46,538 bases of DNA from Chromatiales bacterium. Lineage in GTDB: Bacteria; Pseudomonadota; Gammaproteobacteria; Steroidobacterales; BM003. Both the position numbers and the translations under genes were made by a program. Position 1 is the stretch's first letter, and each line of letters starts with the position of its first letter. A model generated the notes under the pieces. It was not told where the DNA came from. It ran no database searches and was given only the letters and a program-made list of their open reading frames with translations. The stretch is from the NCBI GenBank assembly GCA_002868855.1, contig PKUM01000041.1:1-46538 (forward strand), given 5' to 3'. Shown here in pieces: positions 1 through 10,663 of this stretch.

Positions 1-6
1 ACATTC

Positions 7-735
7 TTACAGCATTTCATCGAGGTAGATTGGCAGCATCGCGCGCCAGGCCGGCCAGTCATGGTCATACTCGCTGCCCCAGCCCACGACGCGGTTCGGT
101 ACTTGTTTACTGCCCAGTACCCCCGCCATGCGCCACGTTTCTTCCGGATCCTCCCAGCGTCCGCCGACATAAGTCAACAGTGCGAAGCGTTGGCGCAGCA
201 GATGCAGTTGTTCTCCATCTCCCAGTCCTGGCAGGTAATGCAGCGGAGAACTGTAGAAAAGGTCCATGGTAAATCCGTCATGGCAAAACCGGCTGTAGTC
301 ATAGGTTCCGCTCATACCGATTGCCGCCGCGAATACGTCCGGGTGCCGACACATGCTTGATACGGCATTGAATGCGCCTAGCGAGGCACCCGCCGTGACT
401 ATTTCGACGGTCTCGCTGCGACAGTCGCGGCGGATATGCGGTACGACCTCGCGATACATACACTCGTCGAACCGGTTCTGCAGCAGGCAGCAGTACTCCG
501 TACTGTGTCCGCCTTCGATCCATGCCCGTCCCGCCACACTGTCGACGGAATACAGTTTGACTCGTCCGGCCTCGATCAGGGGCCATACGGCCGCGATAAT
601 GCCCATGCGCTCGACTTCGTCCGCATCGCCGCCGGCGGTCGGAAACAGCAGTACCGGCGTACCCCAGTGGCCCCAGCGGCTCACTCGCAGGTCGCGCTCG
701 AGACGCTCGGAAAACCACACGACCGAATCTTTCAT
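7..735 (-). CDS. Alpha/beta-hydrolase esterase (COG4947-like)
   Basis: This 242-residue protein is probably a cytoplasmic serine esterase: no signal peptide is visible. It has a nucleophile elbow G-A-S-L-G with Ser118 (GASLGAF), and a C-terminal DHDWPAW segment that supplies a plausible catalytic His. The fold and length match the small esterase/lipase-superfamily proteins that flank ATP-grasp genes. It is the last gene of a minus-strand operon, five bases after the ATP-grasp gene, so it probably acts on the ligase product or substrate. The substrate is unknown. The stop codon lies seven bases from the window edge and the gene is complete. Confidence 0.75.
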   Translation of the reverse strand: MKDSVVWFSERLERDLRVSRWGHWGTPVLLFPTAGGDADEVERMGIIAAVWPLIEAGRVKLYSVDSVAGRAWIEGGHSTEYCCLLQNRFDECMYREVVPHIRRDCRSETVEIVTAGASLGAFNAVSSMCRHPDVFAAAIGMSGTYDYSRFCHDGFTMDLFYSSPLHYLPGLGDGEQLHLLRQRFALLTYVGGRWEDPEETWRMAGVLGSKQVPNRVVGWGSEYDHDWPAWRAMLPIYLDEML

Positions 736-740
736 CGCCC

Positions 741-2006
741 CTAGCTCACGAGAAAACTGTCGCTGTTGTCATGCTGGCCCTCCGCGTCGCGCCAGCCCTG
801 GATGCGGTCCCAGAACATGTCCAGGAACTGATCCACCTCATGCCGCGGATATAGTGACACGACTTTTTGCCGGATAGCGTCGCGCGCCGCGTCACTACCG
901 AAAAATTCCCAGGCAATAGCGTCGAGATCGCGAAGGAATGTCATGCAGAACTCTGCGAATCGTTCGGCGTCGAAACCGGCGCGGGCAAGCGCCGCGAATT
1001 GCGCGAGTTTTTCCCGGTCGGGGAGATCGGAGTCGGCGATATCGTAGAACGGCTGCCAATGCAGGTTGCGGCGCATCGGCCGATCCGTCGCCGCGCAGAA
1101 AAGTGCCCAGCGTATCTTGGACTTGATCAGCCATGGAAAGTGGTAGTGCAACGATGTTACCTGGCTGTCGGGGCATGCATTGGCGAAATCGATCGGATGC
1201 CAGGTGCCGTTGCGTTTGAGCGACTCGCAGGAGTTGAAATCCCAGCCGAAAAAGCTGTTTATCGTCAATGTGGTATCCACAATCTCTGCCACGTCGGCAC
1301 TATCCAGGAAACCTCGATCCAGGCCGTAGCGGTCGTGAAGAGGCGCGTCAGGCTGGTATTTCACCAGCCTGACTTGAGGGCCAACCCCGACCGCACGAAC
1401 AAAGTGTTCGAACGGCCAAACCCCTTTCTGCAGGATCATCACCTGTTTTCCGCTCGACTCGTAGGCTTCGCGGAGATCGTGTTCGTTGTCGATCTTGCTG
1501 ACGCCGGCCCAGGCACCGCCGTTGTAAGGTTTCATGAATAACGGGTACCCGATCTTTTCGCCGACTGCCGCCAGATCGAAAAGTTTTGCGTAACGCTGCA
1601 GAGTAGGCTCGAGGTCGTCAACGGGATCGTATTCCTTGGGCGGCAGCAGCCAGGTGTCGGGGATCGGCAGGCCCAGCCGCATCATTGCGCTGTAAGAGGT
1701 CTGCTTTTCCATCGACTGCAACGACCATGGGTTATTGAAGACGTACAAACCATCGAGAAGGATCGATTTTTTTAGCCATTCCCGAGTCGGGTAGTACCAG
1801 TGACTCAGGCGGTCGATAACGACGTCATAGCGACAGGACTGGCGCAGATTGAAGGGTTCGATAGTGACGCGCTCGCAGGTAATGCGTACACGATTACCGG
1901 CGATACGTATGTCGGGGCGAAGGCGCTCGAGAATGGACTCGAAGCAAATTGGCCAGCAAACGTCGGCGCCCAGGGACAATCCTATCCGGCGTGTCTCTTC
2001 GCTCAT
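741..2006 (-). CDS. ATP-grasp ligase, substrate unknown
   Basis: A 421-residue protein with an ATP-grasp core. The nucleotide-binding strand/loop is recognisable at about residues 157-176 (GYPLFMKPYNGGAWAG), and an acidic, Mg-binding-type segment (PIDFANACPDSQ) follows downstream. ATP-grasp enzymes form amide or ester bonds between a carboxylate and an amine or thiol through an acyl phosphate. The N-terminal ~120 residues resemble the pre-ATP-grasp domain of RimK-like ligases. It lies 27 bases after a Fes-type esterase and 5 before another esterase, so bond formation and hydrolysis are encoded together. I do not recognise a characterised orthologue. Confidence 0.75.
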   Translation of the reverse strand: MSEETRRIGLSLGADVCWPICFESILERLRPDIRIAGNRVRITCERVTIEPFNLRQSCRYDVVIDRLSHWYYPTREWLKKSILLDGLYVFNNPWSLQSMEKQTSYSAMMRLGLPIPDTWLLPPKEYDPVDDLEPTLQRYAKLFDLAAVGEKIGYPLFMKPYNGGAWAGVSKIDNEHDLREAYESSGKQVMILQKGVWPFEHFVRAVGVGPQVRLVKYQPDAPLHDRYGLDRGFLDSADVAEIVDTTLTINSFFGWDFNSCESLKRNGTWHPIDFANACPDSQVTSLHYHFPWLIKSKIRWALFCAATDRPMRRNLHWQPFYDIADSDLPDREKLAQFAALARAGFDAERFAEFCMTFLRDLDAIAWEFFGSDAARDAIRQKVVSLYPRHEVDQFLDMFWDRIQGWRDAEGQHDNSDSFLVS

Positions 2007-2033
2007 TACTGTTGCGCCCTCCGGGCTCGTTTT

Positions 2034-3170
2034 TTATTCGTAGACCATCCAAAGTGGACCGGGAAAAAGCCAGCTCAGCCCCGCGCGCAACCGGTCCCTC
2101 CAGTTTTCCCAGTTGTGGCCGTCACGCGCCTCTTCAAACCGCACTTCTGTTCCTGCTGATTGCAGCAAGGGCACCAGTGAGCGGTTTTCATAGATAAGAG
2201 ATTCGTAGATTCCGCAGCTTACAAACATCTTGCTGGCGGGGCGGCCAGGTTGTTGCCGCAACCGGTTGACGAAGTCTACCACTGGATCGAATATCTGGCC
2301 GCGATTGTGAGTGCCGATATCGGTGAACGCAAAAGAGCCCGATTGCAACAGCAGCCGATTGAAGAACCCCGGGTAACGCCATGCCGTATGCAGCGCCGCG
2401 ACAGCACCGAAACTCGCCCCGAGCAGGCCGCGGCTCGCGGGTTCGTCACGTAGCGGAAATGCCTGTCGCAGAGCAGGGTAGAGTTCCTTGACGATGTAAC
2501 GCGCATGGTTGTTGTTGGCGGCGTATTCCACGAGGCGCTCGCCGGGGTCTGACAACGCAACGATCATGGGCGGAATTTCCAATCGGTGGATCAGGTTATC
2601 GAGGACCTGCTGTAGTCCGGAAAACCTCAGATAGTCGCTGCCATCGTGTGCGACGAGCAGCGCATAGCGTCGCTGGCGGCGGAATCGCGCAGGCAGATAG
2701 ACATGGACCTCCTTGCTTGCGCCGAGTGACTCGCTGTCAATTGAGATCTGTTCGATGGTGCCGCGGCGTGCATGCGGATTCTCGAGCGTCCATTCCGGGC
2801 GCGTGTAACCGTGCGCACGGCAAACCGAGTTGGCGCCGAACGGATCCTCCGCGACGCTGTCGTTGAGCGGGTCGACGATCCAGTGGCTGTTGGTGCCGCT
2901 GACTACCTCGAATTTGTACTCGATTCTCGAGCCGCGCGGCAGATCGAGCCGGAAAAACCATAGATCGTGCCGGCCGAGTGCCTCGAGTGACTCGGCGGTG
3001 GGCAAGCCGTAAATCCAGTGCCGGAGCCTGACCGCGTCCGCCGCACCGCGATAGACGAAAGTAACGCCGGCATTGTCGATTAGCGGAAATTCGGCGGCCG
3101 CAATCAGCGCGTCCACCGCATCGGCCGGGGCAGCACTGGCCGCGGCCAGGAACGGGTGCAGTTGGCTCAT
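2034..3170 (-). CDS. Fes-type esterase with N-terminal E-set domain
   Basis: This 378-residue protein has the architecture of enterochelin-esterase-like (COG2382, esterase D) enzymes. An N-terminal beta-sandwich-like region (about residues 30-125, including HDLWFFRLDLPRGSRIEYKF) precedes a C-terminal alpha/beta hydrolase. The nucleophile is Ser253 in GASFG and the likely catalytic His is His352 in DGHNWENW. No signal peptide is present, as in cytoplasmic Fes. The start overlaps the stop of the upstream S51-like gene by four bases, indicating translational coupling. There are no siderophore genes nearby, so ferric-enterobactin hydrolysis is not supported. An ester or amide made by the adjacent ATP-grasp enzyme is a likelier substrate. 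Confidence 0.75.
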   Translation of the reverse strand: MSQLHPFLAAASAAPADAVDALIAAAEFPLIDNAGVTFVYRGAADAVRLRHWIYGLPTAESLEALGRHDLWFFRLDLPRGSRIEYKFEVVSGTNSHWIVDPLNDSVAEDPFGANSVCRAHGYTRPEWTLENPHARRGTIEQISIDSESLGASKEVHVYLPARFRRQRRYALLVAHDGSDYLRFSGLQQVLDNLIHRLEIPPMIVALSDPGERLVEYAANNNHARYIVKELYPALRQAFPLRDEPASRGLLGASFGAVAALHTAWRYPGFFNRLLLQSGSFAFTDIGTHNRGQIFDPVVDFVNRLRQQPGRPASKMFVSCGIYESLIYENRSLVPLLQSAGTEVRFEEARDGHNWENWRDRLRAGLSWLFPGPLWMVYE

Positions 3171-4096
3171 GCCAGTGGGGCTCCGGCAAGGTTGCCCCGA
3201 GCGGTCAGTCGTGCCGTTCCCTGAGCCATGACCGGCTTGTGCCCGGTCACTCGGATTAGCGATCCGGCGTCCAGCGTTACCGGCTGCAACGGATTGAATC
3301 GACGCGCCATCAACGCGACCCGGCGGGGGTCATGCAGGCGCAATCGTTCGCGAGCATGAGGAAGTGGCAGCAGGCGCGGCAACAAGCCGAGCCCGGAGTC
3401 CAGAATCTCCGCATGTCCGGGACCCTGGGGCGGACTGTCGTGGAACAGCACGACGCGCTCCGATAGGGCCATGGCGCCGGCCGACCAGGCGATCAGCCTT
3501 TTCTCCCGCAACTCCGATTCCAGCCCGAACAGTCGCAGCCGGCTGAGTAATGCGGCAACGTGTCCACCCGCCACAAGCACGGCAGCCGCAGCATCCAGCC
3601 GCCGCACGATGGCATCGCGTTGCTCCGCCATGGCGGGCCGATGCGCGGGCCGCCAGCGGGCGTTGAATACCGCATGAACTGCATCGATCTGGCGCACATG
3701 ATGGCGATCGAGGGCACGGATGGCGTTCAACGCAGAGCGCTGTTCCGCAAGCAGTGCCGCGCTGGATCCGGTCTCGGCGGCCAGGCCCAGGTAGGCTTCC
3801 ATCGCATGATGCAGGCGGCGGCGATACCAGCGCTGGCGTTGTCGCAGCCCGGCCTGGCGGGTTCTGTGTGCGTCTGCCAGTTCCGGATCGAGACCCAGAG
3901 CATGATCCAGCCGCTGATAGAGATGCAGATCCTCGACTTCTCTGTCGAGGTGATGCTGCAGTTCCTGTACCTCTCCCTCGCGCTGCTGCCATCCGGCGGT
4001 AATTGAGCATAACGCCCCATCAGTCACGATCTGGCGCGTGGCATCCATCAGGTTTGGGTGATCGGCCTGTGGACCGAGAATGATGATATCCGGCAT
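3167..4096 (-). CDS. S51/cyanophycinase-like class-I GATase-fold protein
   Basis: A 309-residue protein. The first ~160 residues are mostly helical and charged. The second half carries VLVAGGHVAALLSRL and then AWSAGAMAL with Ser205, which matches the nucleophile turn of peptidase S51 enzymes (dipeptidase E, cyanophycinase; consensus G-x-SAGA). His219 in LFHDSPP is a possible catalytic His. Family S51 cleaves Asp-linked peptides, and cyanophycinase works opposite an ATP-grasp synthetase. That parallel fits this operon, where it is the first gene. The order of motifs is family-like, but the helical N-terminus is unusual. Assignment rests on motif reading only. Confidence 0.55.
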   Translation of the reverse strand: MPDIIILGPQADHPNLMDATRQIVTDGALCSITAGWQQREGEVQELQHHLDREVEDLHLYQRLDHALGLDPELADAHRTRQAGLRQRQRWYRRRLHHAMEAYLGLAAETGSSAALLAEQRSALNAIRALDRHHVRQIDAVHAVFNARWRPAHRPAMAEQRDAIVRRLDAAAAVLVAGGHVAALLSRLRLFGLESELREKRLIAWSAGAMALSERVVLFHDSPPQGPGHAEILDSGLGLLPRLLPLPHARERLRLHDPRRVALMARRFNPLQPVTLDAGSLIRVTGHKPVMAQGTARLTARGNLAGAPLA

Positions 4097-4327
4097 GGCG
4101 GGATTCTGGCAGATGCCGGACGGTTAGAGTGAGTGTGCGGTCCCGGTCTGGCACCCGAAATGGCGCGTAATGTCGTCGGGATCTTTTACACCAGGCTGAA
4201 CTGGTTTTGCTTTCCTGTTTCTAAGCTTATGAAAAATATAGAATTTAAGAAAAGGTCCGAATCTTGCAGAAATCACTGGCAAGCAGTGCGTTTTACGCGA
4301 ACGATTCAGAGCAGCAGGGGAGTATCG

Positions 4328-4831
4328 ATGCGTCCATCAGCCAGAAACGCGAACGCAAATCCGGATTCTGCGGGGGCTATAGCCTGCCAGCGATCCGGGG
4401 AGGACAGGCGCAAGCGCGTGATCTGGAGCTTGATTTACGGCAGTGTGCAGCGCCGCCGGCGCAGCGCGAGGCGCACGGAGGACAGCGCGACCTTTATTGC
4501 CGACTGGCACTCCCCGTCGCTGATGTACGTGGTCGTGGCCATTTTGTTGCTGAGCGCCACCGATGCGATCCTCACGCTGCAACTGCTGCAGATTGGCGCT
4601 CACGAAGCCAATATTTTTATGGTCGGGCTGATTCATGGCGATTTGCAGACCTTCGCAGCGGTCAAGATGGGTCTCACCGGTCTCGGGGTCACCTATCTCG
4701 TCATTCGCAACGAGGCGCTTTTGTTCGGACGCCTGCAGGTCCGCTACGTGCTTCATTTCGTTCTGGTTTGCTATATCGCGCTGATCGGCTACGAGCTGAC
4801 GCTGCTGTCCGCCGTGAAACGCATGATGTAA
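4328..4831 (+). CDS. DUF5658 family small membrane protein
   Basis: A 167-residue protein with an Arg-rich cytoplasmic N-terminus (RRSGEDRRKR, then QRRRRSARR) followed by three hydrophobic segments: YVVVAILLLSATDAILTLQ, a middle segment around TFAAVKMGLTGLGVTYLVI, and YVLHFVLVCYIALIGYELTLL. The T-D-A-x-L-T motif in the first segment and this three-helix layout match DUF5658. I chose the ATG at 4328 because AGGGGAG lies just upstream; a longer frame from 4133 would add 65 residues with no membrane or domain character. The gene stands alone between the divergent minus-strand operon and sucA. Function is unknown. Confidence 0.65.
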   Translation: MRPSARNANANPDSAGAIACQRSGEDRRKRVIWSLIYGSVQRRRRSARRTEDSATFIADWHSPSLMYVVVAILLLSATDAILTLQLLQIGAHEANIFMVGLIHGDLQTFAAVKMGLTGLGVTYLVIRNEALLFGRLQVRYVLHFVLVCYIALIGYELTLLSAVKRMM

Positions 4832-4863
4832 ATATTTATCCAGCATCCAACTGGATAAATATT
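4831..4863. repeat. Perfect 13-bp inverted repeat after DUF5658
   Basis: Arms AATATTTATCCAG (4831-4843) and CTGGATAAATATT (4851-4863) are perfectly complementary around a 7-base loop. The left arm starts on the last base of the DUF5658 stop codon. It would form a strong RNA hairpin and probably ends that transcript. No T-run follows it, so it is not a textbook intrinsic terminator. The 3' arm does end in AAATATT. Confidence 0.6.
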
Positions 4864-5035
4864 CAGTAATAAAGACTGGCGATGAACTGCGATTCGGCCG
4901 CCTGCGCCCGCAATCGACGAAAAACCAGCATTTTTCCGGTTTTTCTGGGGCTTGCGCGTGAACTGAGCGCGCTGCTTGGGCTAGAATACGGCGCCTTGTC
5001 CAAAGGTTTTTCCACACTCGGAATTTTGCCGCCGC

Positions 5036-7906
5036 ATGAGCCATTCGCTGAAGGACCGTTTTGCGTCGAGTTATCTCTCCGGCGGTAACGCTGCGTATGT
5101 CGAGGAACAGTACGAACTCTTCCTGCGCGATCCGGATCGGGTTTCCCCTGACTGGCGCGACTATTTTTCCAGCCTTACCCAGGATCGTGGCGGCGAGGTT
5201 GCGAGGGGCCCGATAGAGGAGGCGTTTGCGGCTCAGGCACGCAGCGGTCGTCCGGGTCGTACCGCCGCATCGGGTGCGGCCGACGAGAAACAGGCGGCGG
5301 TGGCCAGGCTGATTCAGGTCTACCGGCAGCGAGGTCACCAGATTGCCGATCTCGATCCGCTCGGATTGTGGCAGCGTCCGGTTCCGTCGGTACTGAAACT
5401 GGAGTATTTCGGGCTGTCAGAGGCGGATATGGACTCCAGCTTTGCCACGGGCGGTTTCGCAGGGTCGTCGCGGTTGCGTCTGCGCGAATTACTCGAATTG
5501 TTGCAGCGAACCTATACCGGCAAGATCGGTGCCGACTTTGCCCATGTGTCGCGTGCCCGTGAGCGGCATTGGTTGCAAGAGAGATTCGAAGACCTGGATG
5601 GCTGTTATCCGCTTGCCGGGCAGGACAAGCTGGAGCTGTTGCGTTCCCTTACCGCGGCGGAGGGTATCGAGCGTTATCTGCACACCCGTTACGTTGGGCA
5701 GAAAAGATTCTCACTGGAAGGCGGTGACGCGCTGATTCCGTTACTCGAGGATCTGATCCAGCGCGGCGGCAGTGCGAATCTCGAGGAAGTCGTCATTGGT
5801 ATGGCTCATCGCGGCCGGATCAATGTGCTGGTCAACGTGGTTGGCAAGGCGCCGTCGGAGTTATTTTCCGAGTTTGAAGGCAATTATGACCCGGAGTCGC
5901 TGACCGGTTCGGGCGACGTCAAATATCACCTCGGATTCTCCACCGACATAAAGACCAGTGGCAGCAATGTGCATGTCGCGCTTGCGTTTAACCCGTCGCA
6001 TCTCGAGATCGTCAACCCGGTGGTGGAAGGTTCGGTGCGAGCGCGCCAGGAGCGCCGCGGCGATGCTCATGGCGCCAGCGTGTTGCCGGTGCTGGTGCAT
6101 GGCGATGCCGCGTTTGCCGGGCAGGGCGTCGTGATGGAAACCCTGCAGTTGTCTCTGGCGCGGGGTTTCAGTACGGGTGGAACCGTGCACGTTATCTGTA
6201 ACAACCAGATCGGCTTTACCACCAGCGATCCGCGCGACGCCCGGTCGACTCCTTACAGCAGCGATGTGGCCAAGATGATCGAGGCACCGGTGCTGCATGT
6301 GAATGCGGATGACCCCGAGGCGGTAATCAAGGCCACTCGGCTGGCGTTGGACTATCGCACCGAGTACCGCAAGGACGTGGTGATCGACCTCGTCTGCTAC
6401 CGTCGCCACGGTCACAATGAGGCCGACGAGCCGGCCGCCACCCAGCCGAAGATGTACAAGGCGATTCGCAAGCACAAGACGGTCAGGCAGATCTACGCCG
6501 AAAGACTGGTTGACGAGGGCCTGCTCGACGCCGCGCGCGCGGACGGACTGGTTGAGGAATACCGCAGCCATGTTGACACCGGGGAGCGGGTATCTCCGGT
6601 TTCGCTGGGCCTGATCGGTAACCAGTTCACGGTAGACTGGAGCCGCTATCTCGATGGCCACCTTTACCAGGATGTCGAGTCGGCGCTGGACCCCGAAACC
6701 GTTGCGGAGCTGTCCGCCGCGTTGACCACTTTGCCGGACGAACTGAAACTGCACCCGCGCGTCGATCGGATCATCGGCGATCGGCGCAAGATGGCGAGCG
6801 GTGATCTGCCGATCGACTGGGGCTTTGCCGAATCGCTGGCCTATGCGAGTCTGCTGCGCGACGGATATGCGATAAGGCTGACTGGCCAGGACAGTGGTCG
6901 CGGCACATTTTTTCACCGTCATGCGGTGCTTCACGACCAGGCAAGCGGCAACGACCACATTCCGTTGCAACACGTGGCGAGCGAGCCGAATCGTTTCCGC
7001 GTTACCGATTCCCTGCTCTCTGAGGAGGCGGTACTTGGATTCGAATACGGCTACAGCACCACCGATCCGGAAACACTGGTTATTTGGGAAGGCCAGTTTG
7101 GCGATTTTGTCAACGGCGCCCAGGTAGTAATCGATCAGTTCATTAGTTCGGGCGAAGCCAAGTGGGGACGCCTGTGCGGACTGACGCTGCTGTTGCCGCA
7201 CGGCTACGAGGGGCAGGGGCCAGAGCATTCTTCCGCCCGACTCGAGCGCTTTTTGCAATTGTGCGCCGAACACAATATGCAAGTGTGCGTGCCTTCCAAT
7301 CCCGCGCAGATGTTTCACATGCTTCGCCGGCAAATGCTGCGTGACGCGCGCAAGCCGCTTATCGTAATGACGCCTAAGAGTCTTTTGCGTCACCGCCTTT
7401 CGGTTTCGGCGCTGACCGACCTTTCGCAGGGTCAGTTTCTGAACGTGATTCCGGAGAGCGAGACGCTCGATGCGGACAAAGTTCGCCGGGTCGTTTTTTG
7501 CAGCGGCAAGGTGTTCTACGATCTGCTCGAGTCGCGTTCGACGCACTCGATCGACGATGTTGCGATCATTCGAATCGAACAACTCTACCCGTTTCCAAGT
7601 GACGAATACGCTTTGGAGATCGGGCGCTACGGCAATGCCAGTGAGATTGTGTGGTGTCAGGAAGAGCCTGAAAACCAGGGAGCCTGGTACCAGATACGGC
7701 ACCGCTTGCATGAGGCGCTGCTGCCCAGGCACAAACTTCTGTACGCTGGGAGAGCAGGTGCGGCGGCGCCGGCTTCCGGCATATACCGTATGCACGTTCA
7801 ACAACAACAGACGCTGGTCAAGGAGGCGCTCGGTATCGCGGCGACCGTCGAGGCCGGCGATGACACAGATGCCAGTAGCAGCGTCAGTCTTAGGAAGAAA
7901 GCATGA
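5036..7906 (+). CDS. sucA: 2-oxoglutarate dehydrogenase E1 (thiamine-diphosphate)
   Basis: SucA decarboxylates 2-oxoglutarate and transfers the succinyl group to the lipoyl arm of SucB in the cytoplasmic TCA-cycle complex. The 956 residues are close to the family norm (E. coli about 933). The N-terminus has [16 protein letters not shown], typical of the E2-binding region. The thiamine-diphosphate core includes [25 protein letters not shown] and, later, [11 protein letters not shown] and [17 protein letters not shown]. The start ATG lies 204 bases after the DUF5658 gene. A weak sigma-70-like promoter (TGAACT, 17-base spacer, TAGAAT at 4982-4987) lies upstream. The stop overlaps the sucB start by four bases. 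Confidence 0.97.
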   Translation: MSHSLKDRFASSYLSGGNAAYVEEQYELFLRDPDRVSPDWRDYFSSLTQDRGGEVARGPIEEAFAAQARSGRPGRTAASGAADEKQAAVARLIQVYRQRGHQIADLDPLGLWQRPVPSVLKLEYFGLSEADMDSSFATGGFAGSSRLRLRELLELLQRTYTGKIGADFAHVSRARERHWLQERFEDLDGCYPLAGQDKLELLRSLTAAEGIERYLHTRYVGQKRFSLEGGDALIPLLEDLIQRGGSANLEEVVIGMAHRGRINVLVNVVGKAPSELFSEFEGNYDPESLTGSGDVKYHLGFSTDIKTSGSNVHVALAFNPSHLEIVNPVVEGSVRARQERRGDAHGASVLPVLVHGDAAFAGQGVVMETLQLSLARGFSTGGTVHVICNNQIGFTTSDPRDARSTPYSSDVAKMIEAPVLHVNADDPEAVIKATRLALDYRTEYRKDVVIDLVCYRRHGHNEADEPAATQPKMYKAIRKHKTVRQIYAERLVDEGLLDAARADGLVEEYRSHVDTGERVSPVSLGLIGNQFTVDWSRYLDGHLYQDVESALDPETVAELSAALTTLPDELKLHPRVDRIIGDRRKMASGDLPIDWGFAESLAYASLLRDGYAIRLTGQDSGRGTFFHRHAVLHDQASGNDHIPLQHVASEPNRFRVTDSLLSEEAVLGFEYGYSTTDPETLVIWEGQFGDFVNGAQVVIDQFISSGEAKWGRLCGLTLLLPHGYEGQGPEHSSARLERFLQLCAEHNMQVCVPSNPAQMFHMLRRQMLRDARKPLIVMTPKSLLRHRLSVSALTDLSQGQFLNVIPESETLDADKVRRVVFCSGKVFYDLLESRSTHSIDDVAIIRIEQLYPFPSDEYALEIGRYGNASEIVWCQEEPENQGAWYQIRHRLHEALLPRHKLLYAGRAGAAAPASGIYRMHVQQQQTLVKEALGIAATVEAGDDTDASSSVSLRKKA

Positions 7907-9117
7907 CAATTGAAGTCAAAGTCCCGCAATTACCGGAATCGGTAGCCGACGCCACGCTGGTTGCGTGGCACAAGTCAGCTGGTGATGCCGTCGCCCGTGA
8001 CGAGAACCTCGTCGATCTCGAAACCGACAAGGTCGTTCTCGAGGTGCCGGCGCCGGCCAACGGCGTTCTCAAGGAAATCCGTATCGCGGACGGCACCACG
8101 GTCACCAGTGGCGAAGTCCTGGCGATTCTGGAGGAGGGCGAGGCCCCGGCTTCTGCGCCGGCGGCGGCTGTCGCGGAGCCCGCCGCGAAAGAGTCTGGGG
8201 AGCGGGAGGCCGCACCGGCCGAGCCGGTCGCCGAAGCAGGCGGCAAGGCTGCCGCAAAACTCAGCCCTTCGGTACGACGGCTTCTTGACGAACACGGTCT
8301 CGATGCGGAATCGATCCCCGGGAGCGCGCGCGATGGCCGCCTGACCAAAGCCGATGTAAACAAGTACATCGCTGATCGCGGCAAGGCGTCACCGGGGGTA
8401 GCCCTTCCCGACGGTGGGCGGGGAGAGAAACGTGTGCCGATGACGCGCCTCCGGGCACGCATTGCGGAGCGCCTGGTCGAAGTGCAGCAGTCCGCGGCGA
8501 TGTTGACTACGTTCAACGAAGTCGATCTGACCAAGGTCATGGCGTTGCGCAAACGCTACCGTGATCGATTCGAAAAGGACCATGGCGTGCGGCTCGGCTT
8601 CATGTCGTTCTTCGTCAAAGCTGCGGTTCAGGCGCTTGGCCGGTTCCCGGCCGTAAACGCATATGTAGACGGCAGCGAAATCGTTTATCACGACTACTTC
8701 GATATTGGCATCGCGGTTTCGACCGAGCGCGGCCTGGTGGTGCCGGTTTTGCGCGATGCGGATTCGCTCGGATTTGCGGAAATCGAGCAGGGCATCGGCG
8801 ACTTTGCCGGACGCGCCCGTGATGGCGCCCTGACTATCGAAGAGATGACCGGCGGCACTTTCACGATTACCAATGGCGGCGTGTTTGGCTCGCTGCTTTC
8901 GACGCCGATCATTAATCCGCCGCAGAGTGCGATTCTCGGCATGCACAAGATTCAGGAGCGGCCGATGGTGGTCGACGGGCAGATCCTGGTGCGGCCGATG
9001 ATGTACCTGGCACTGACTTATGACCACCGTATCATTGATGGCCGCGAGTCGGTGCAGTTCCTGGTGGCGATCAAGGAGGCGCTGGAAGACCCGGCGCGCC
9101 TGTTACTTCAGATCTGA
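7903..9117 (+). CDS. sucB: Dihydrolipoyl succinyltransferase E2
   Basis: This is the E2 core of the 2-oxoglutarate dehydrogenase complex, moving the succinyl group from lipoamide to CoA. The 404 residues comprise one lipoyl domain (lipoylated Lys in [12 protein letters not shown], about residue 43), an Ala/Pro/Glu-rich linker, a peripheral-subunit-binding domain (about 115-150, [19 protein letters not shown]) and the catalytic domain. The latter has the acyltransferase motif [14 protein letters not shown] near the C-terminus. Start ATGA overlaps the sucA stop, so the two are translationally coupled. Confidence 0.97.
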   Translation: MTIEVKVPQLPESVADATLVAWHKSAGDAVARDENLVDLETDKVVLEVPAPANGVLKEIRIADGTTVTSGEVLAILEEGEAPASAPAAAVAEPAAKESGEREAAPAEPVAEAGGKAAAKLSPSVRRLLDEHGLDAESIPGSARDGRLTKADVNKYIADRGKASPGVALPDGGRGEKRVPMTRLRARIAERLVEVQQSAAMLTTFNEVDLTKVMALRKRYRDRFEKDHGVRLGFMSFFVKAAVQALGRFPAVNAYVDGSEIVYHDYFDIGIAVSTERGLVVPVLRDADSLGFAEIEQGIGDFAGRARDGALTIEEMTGGTFTITNGGVFGSLLSTPIINPPQSAILGMHKIQERPMVVDGQILVRPMMYLALTYDHRIIDGRESVQFLVAIKEALEDPARLLLQI

Positions 9118-9189
9118 TTCGATACGCGTTTCCGGTCGCGCCTCTGCCGGTTTCCTGCTGTGGCGTGCCTTGTGTGGCGCTCTTATTAA

Positions 9190-10629
<1,440 letters not shown>

Positions 10630-10663
10630 ACGCTCCGAATGGAACGTTCGCGGCGGGCGCGGT

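Noticed and set aside
2034-3170. Enterobactin esterase function for the Fes-like protein
   Set aside because: Fold matches, but no siderophore synthesis or uptake genes are nearby and the neighbours are an ATP-grasp ligase and another esterase.
4959-4987. Sigma-70 promoter for sucA (TGAACT, 17 bases, TAGAAT)
   Set aside because: The -10 is good but the -35 matches only three of six bases, so it is mentioned under sucA but not called.
6901-6920. Operator-like string CACATTTTTTCACC inside sucA
   Set aside because: Coding context, lacks the GGGACA and TGTCCC arms; a chance A/T run match. A similar ACATTTTCG in lpdA near 10351 was rejected for the same reason.
5861-7909. Open frame of 682 codons antisense to sucA
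   Set aside because: Long antisense frame produced by codon bias in a GC-rich gene; the sense strand is an unmistakable SucA and the antisense product has no domain character.
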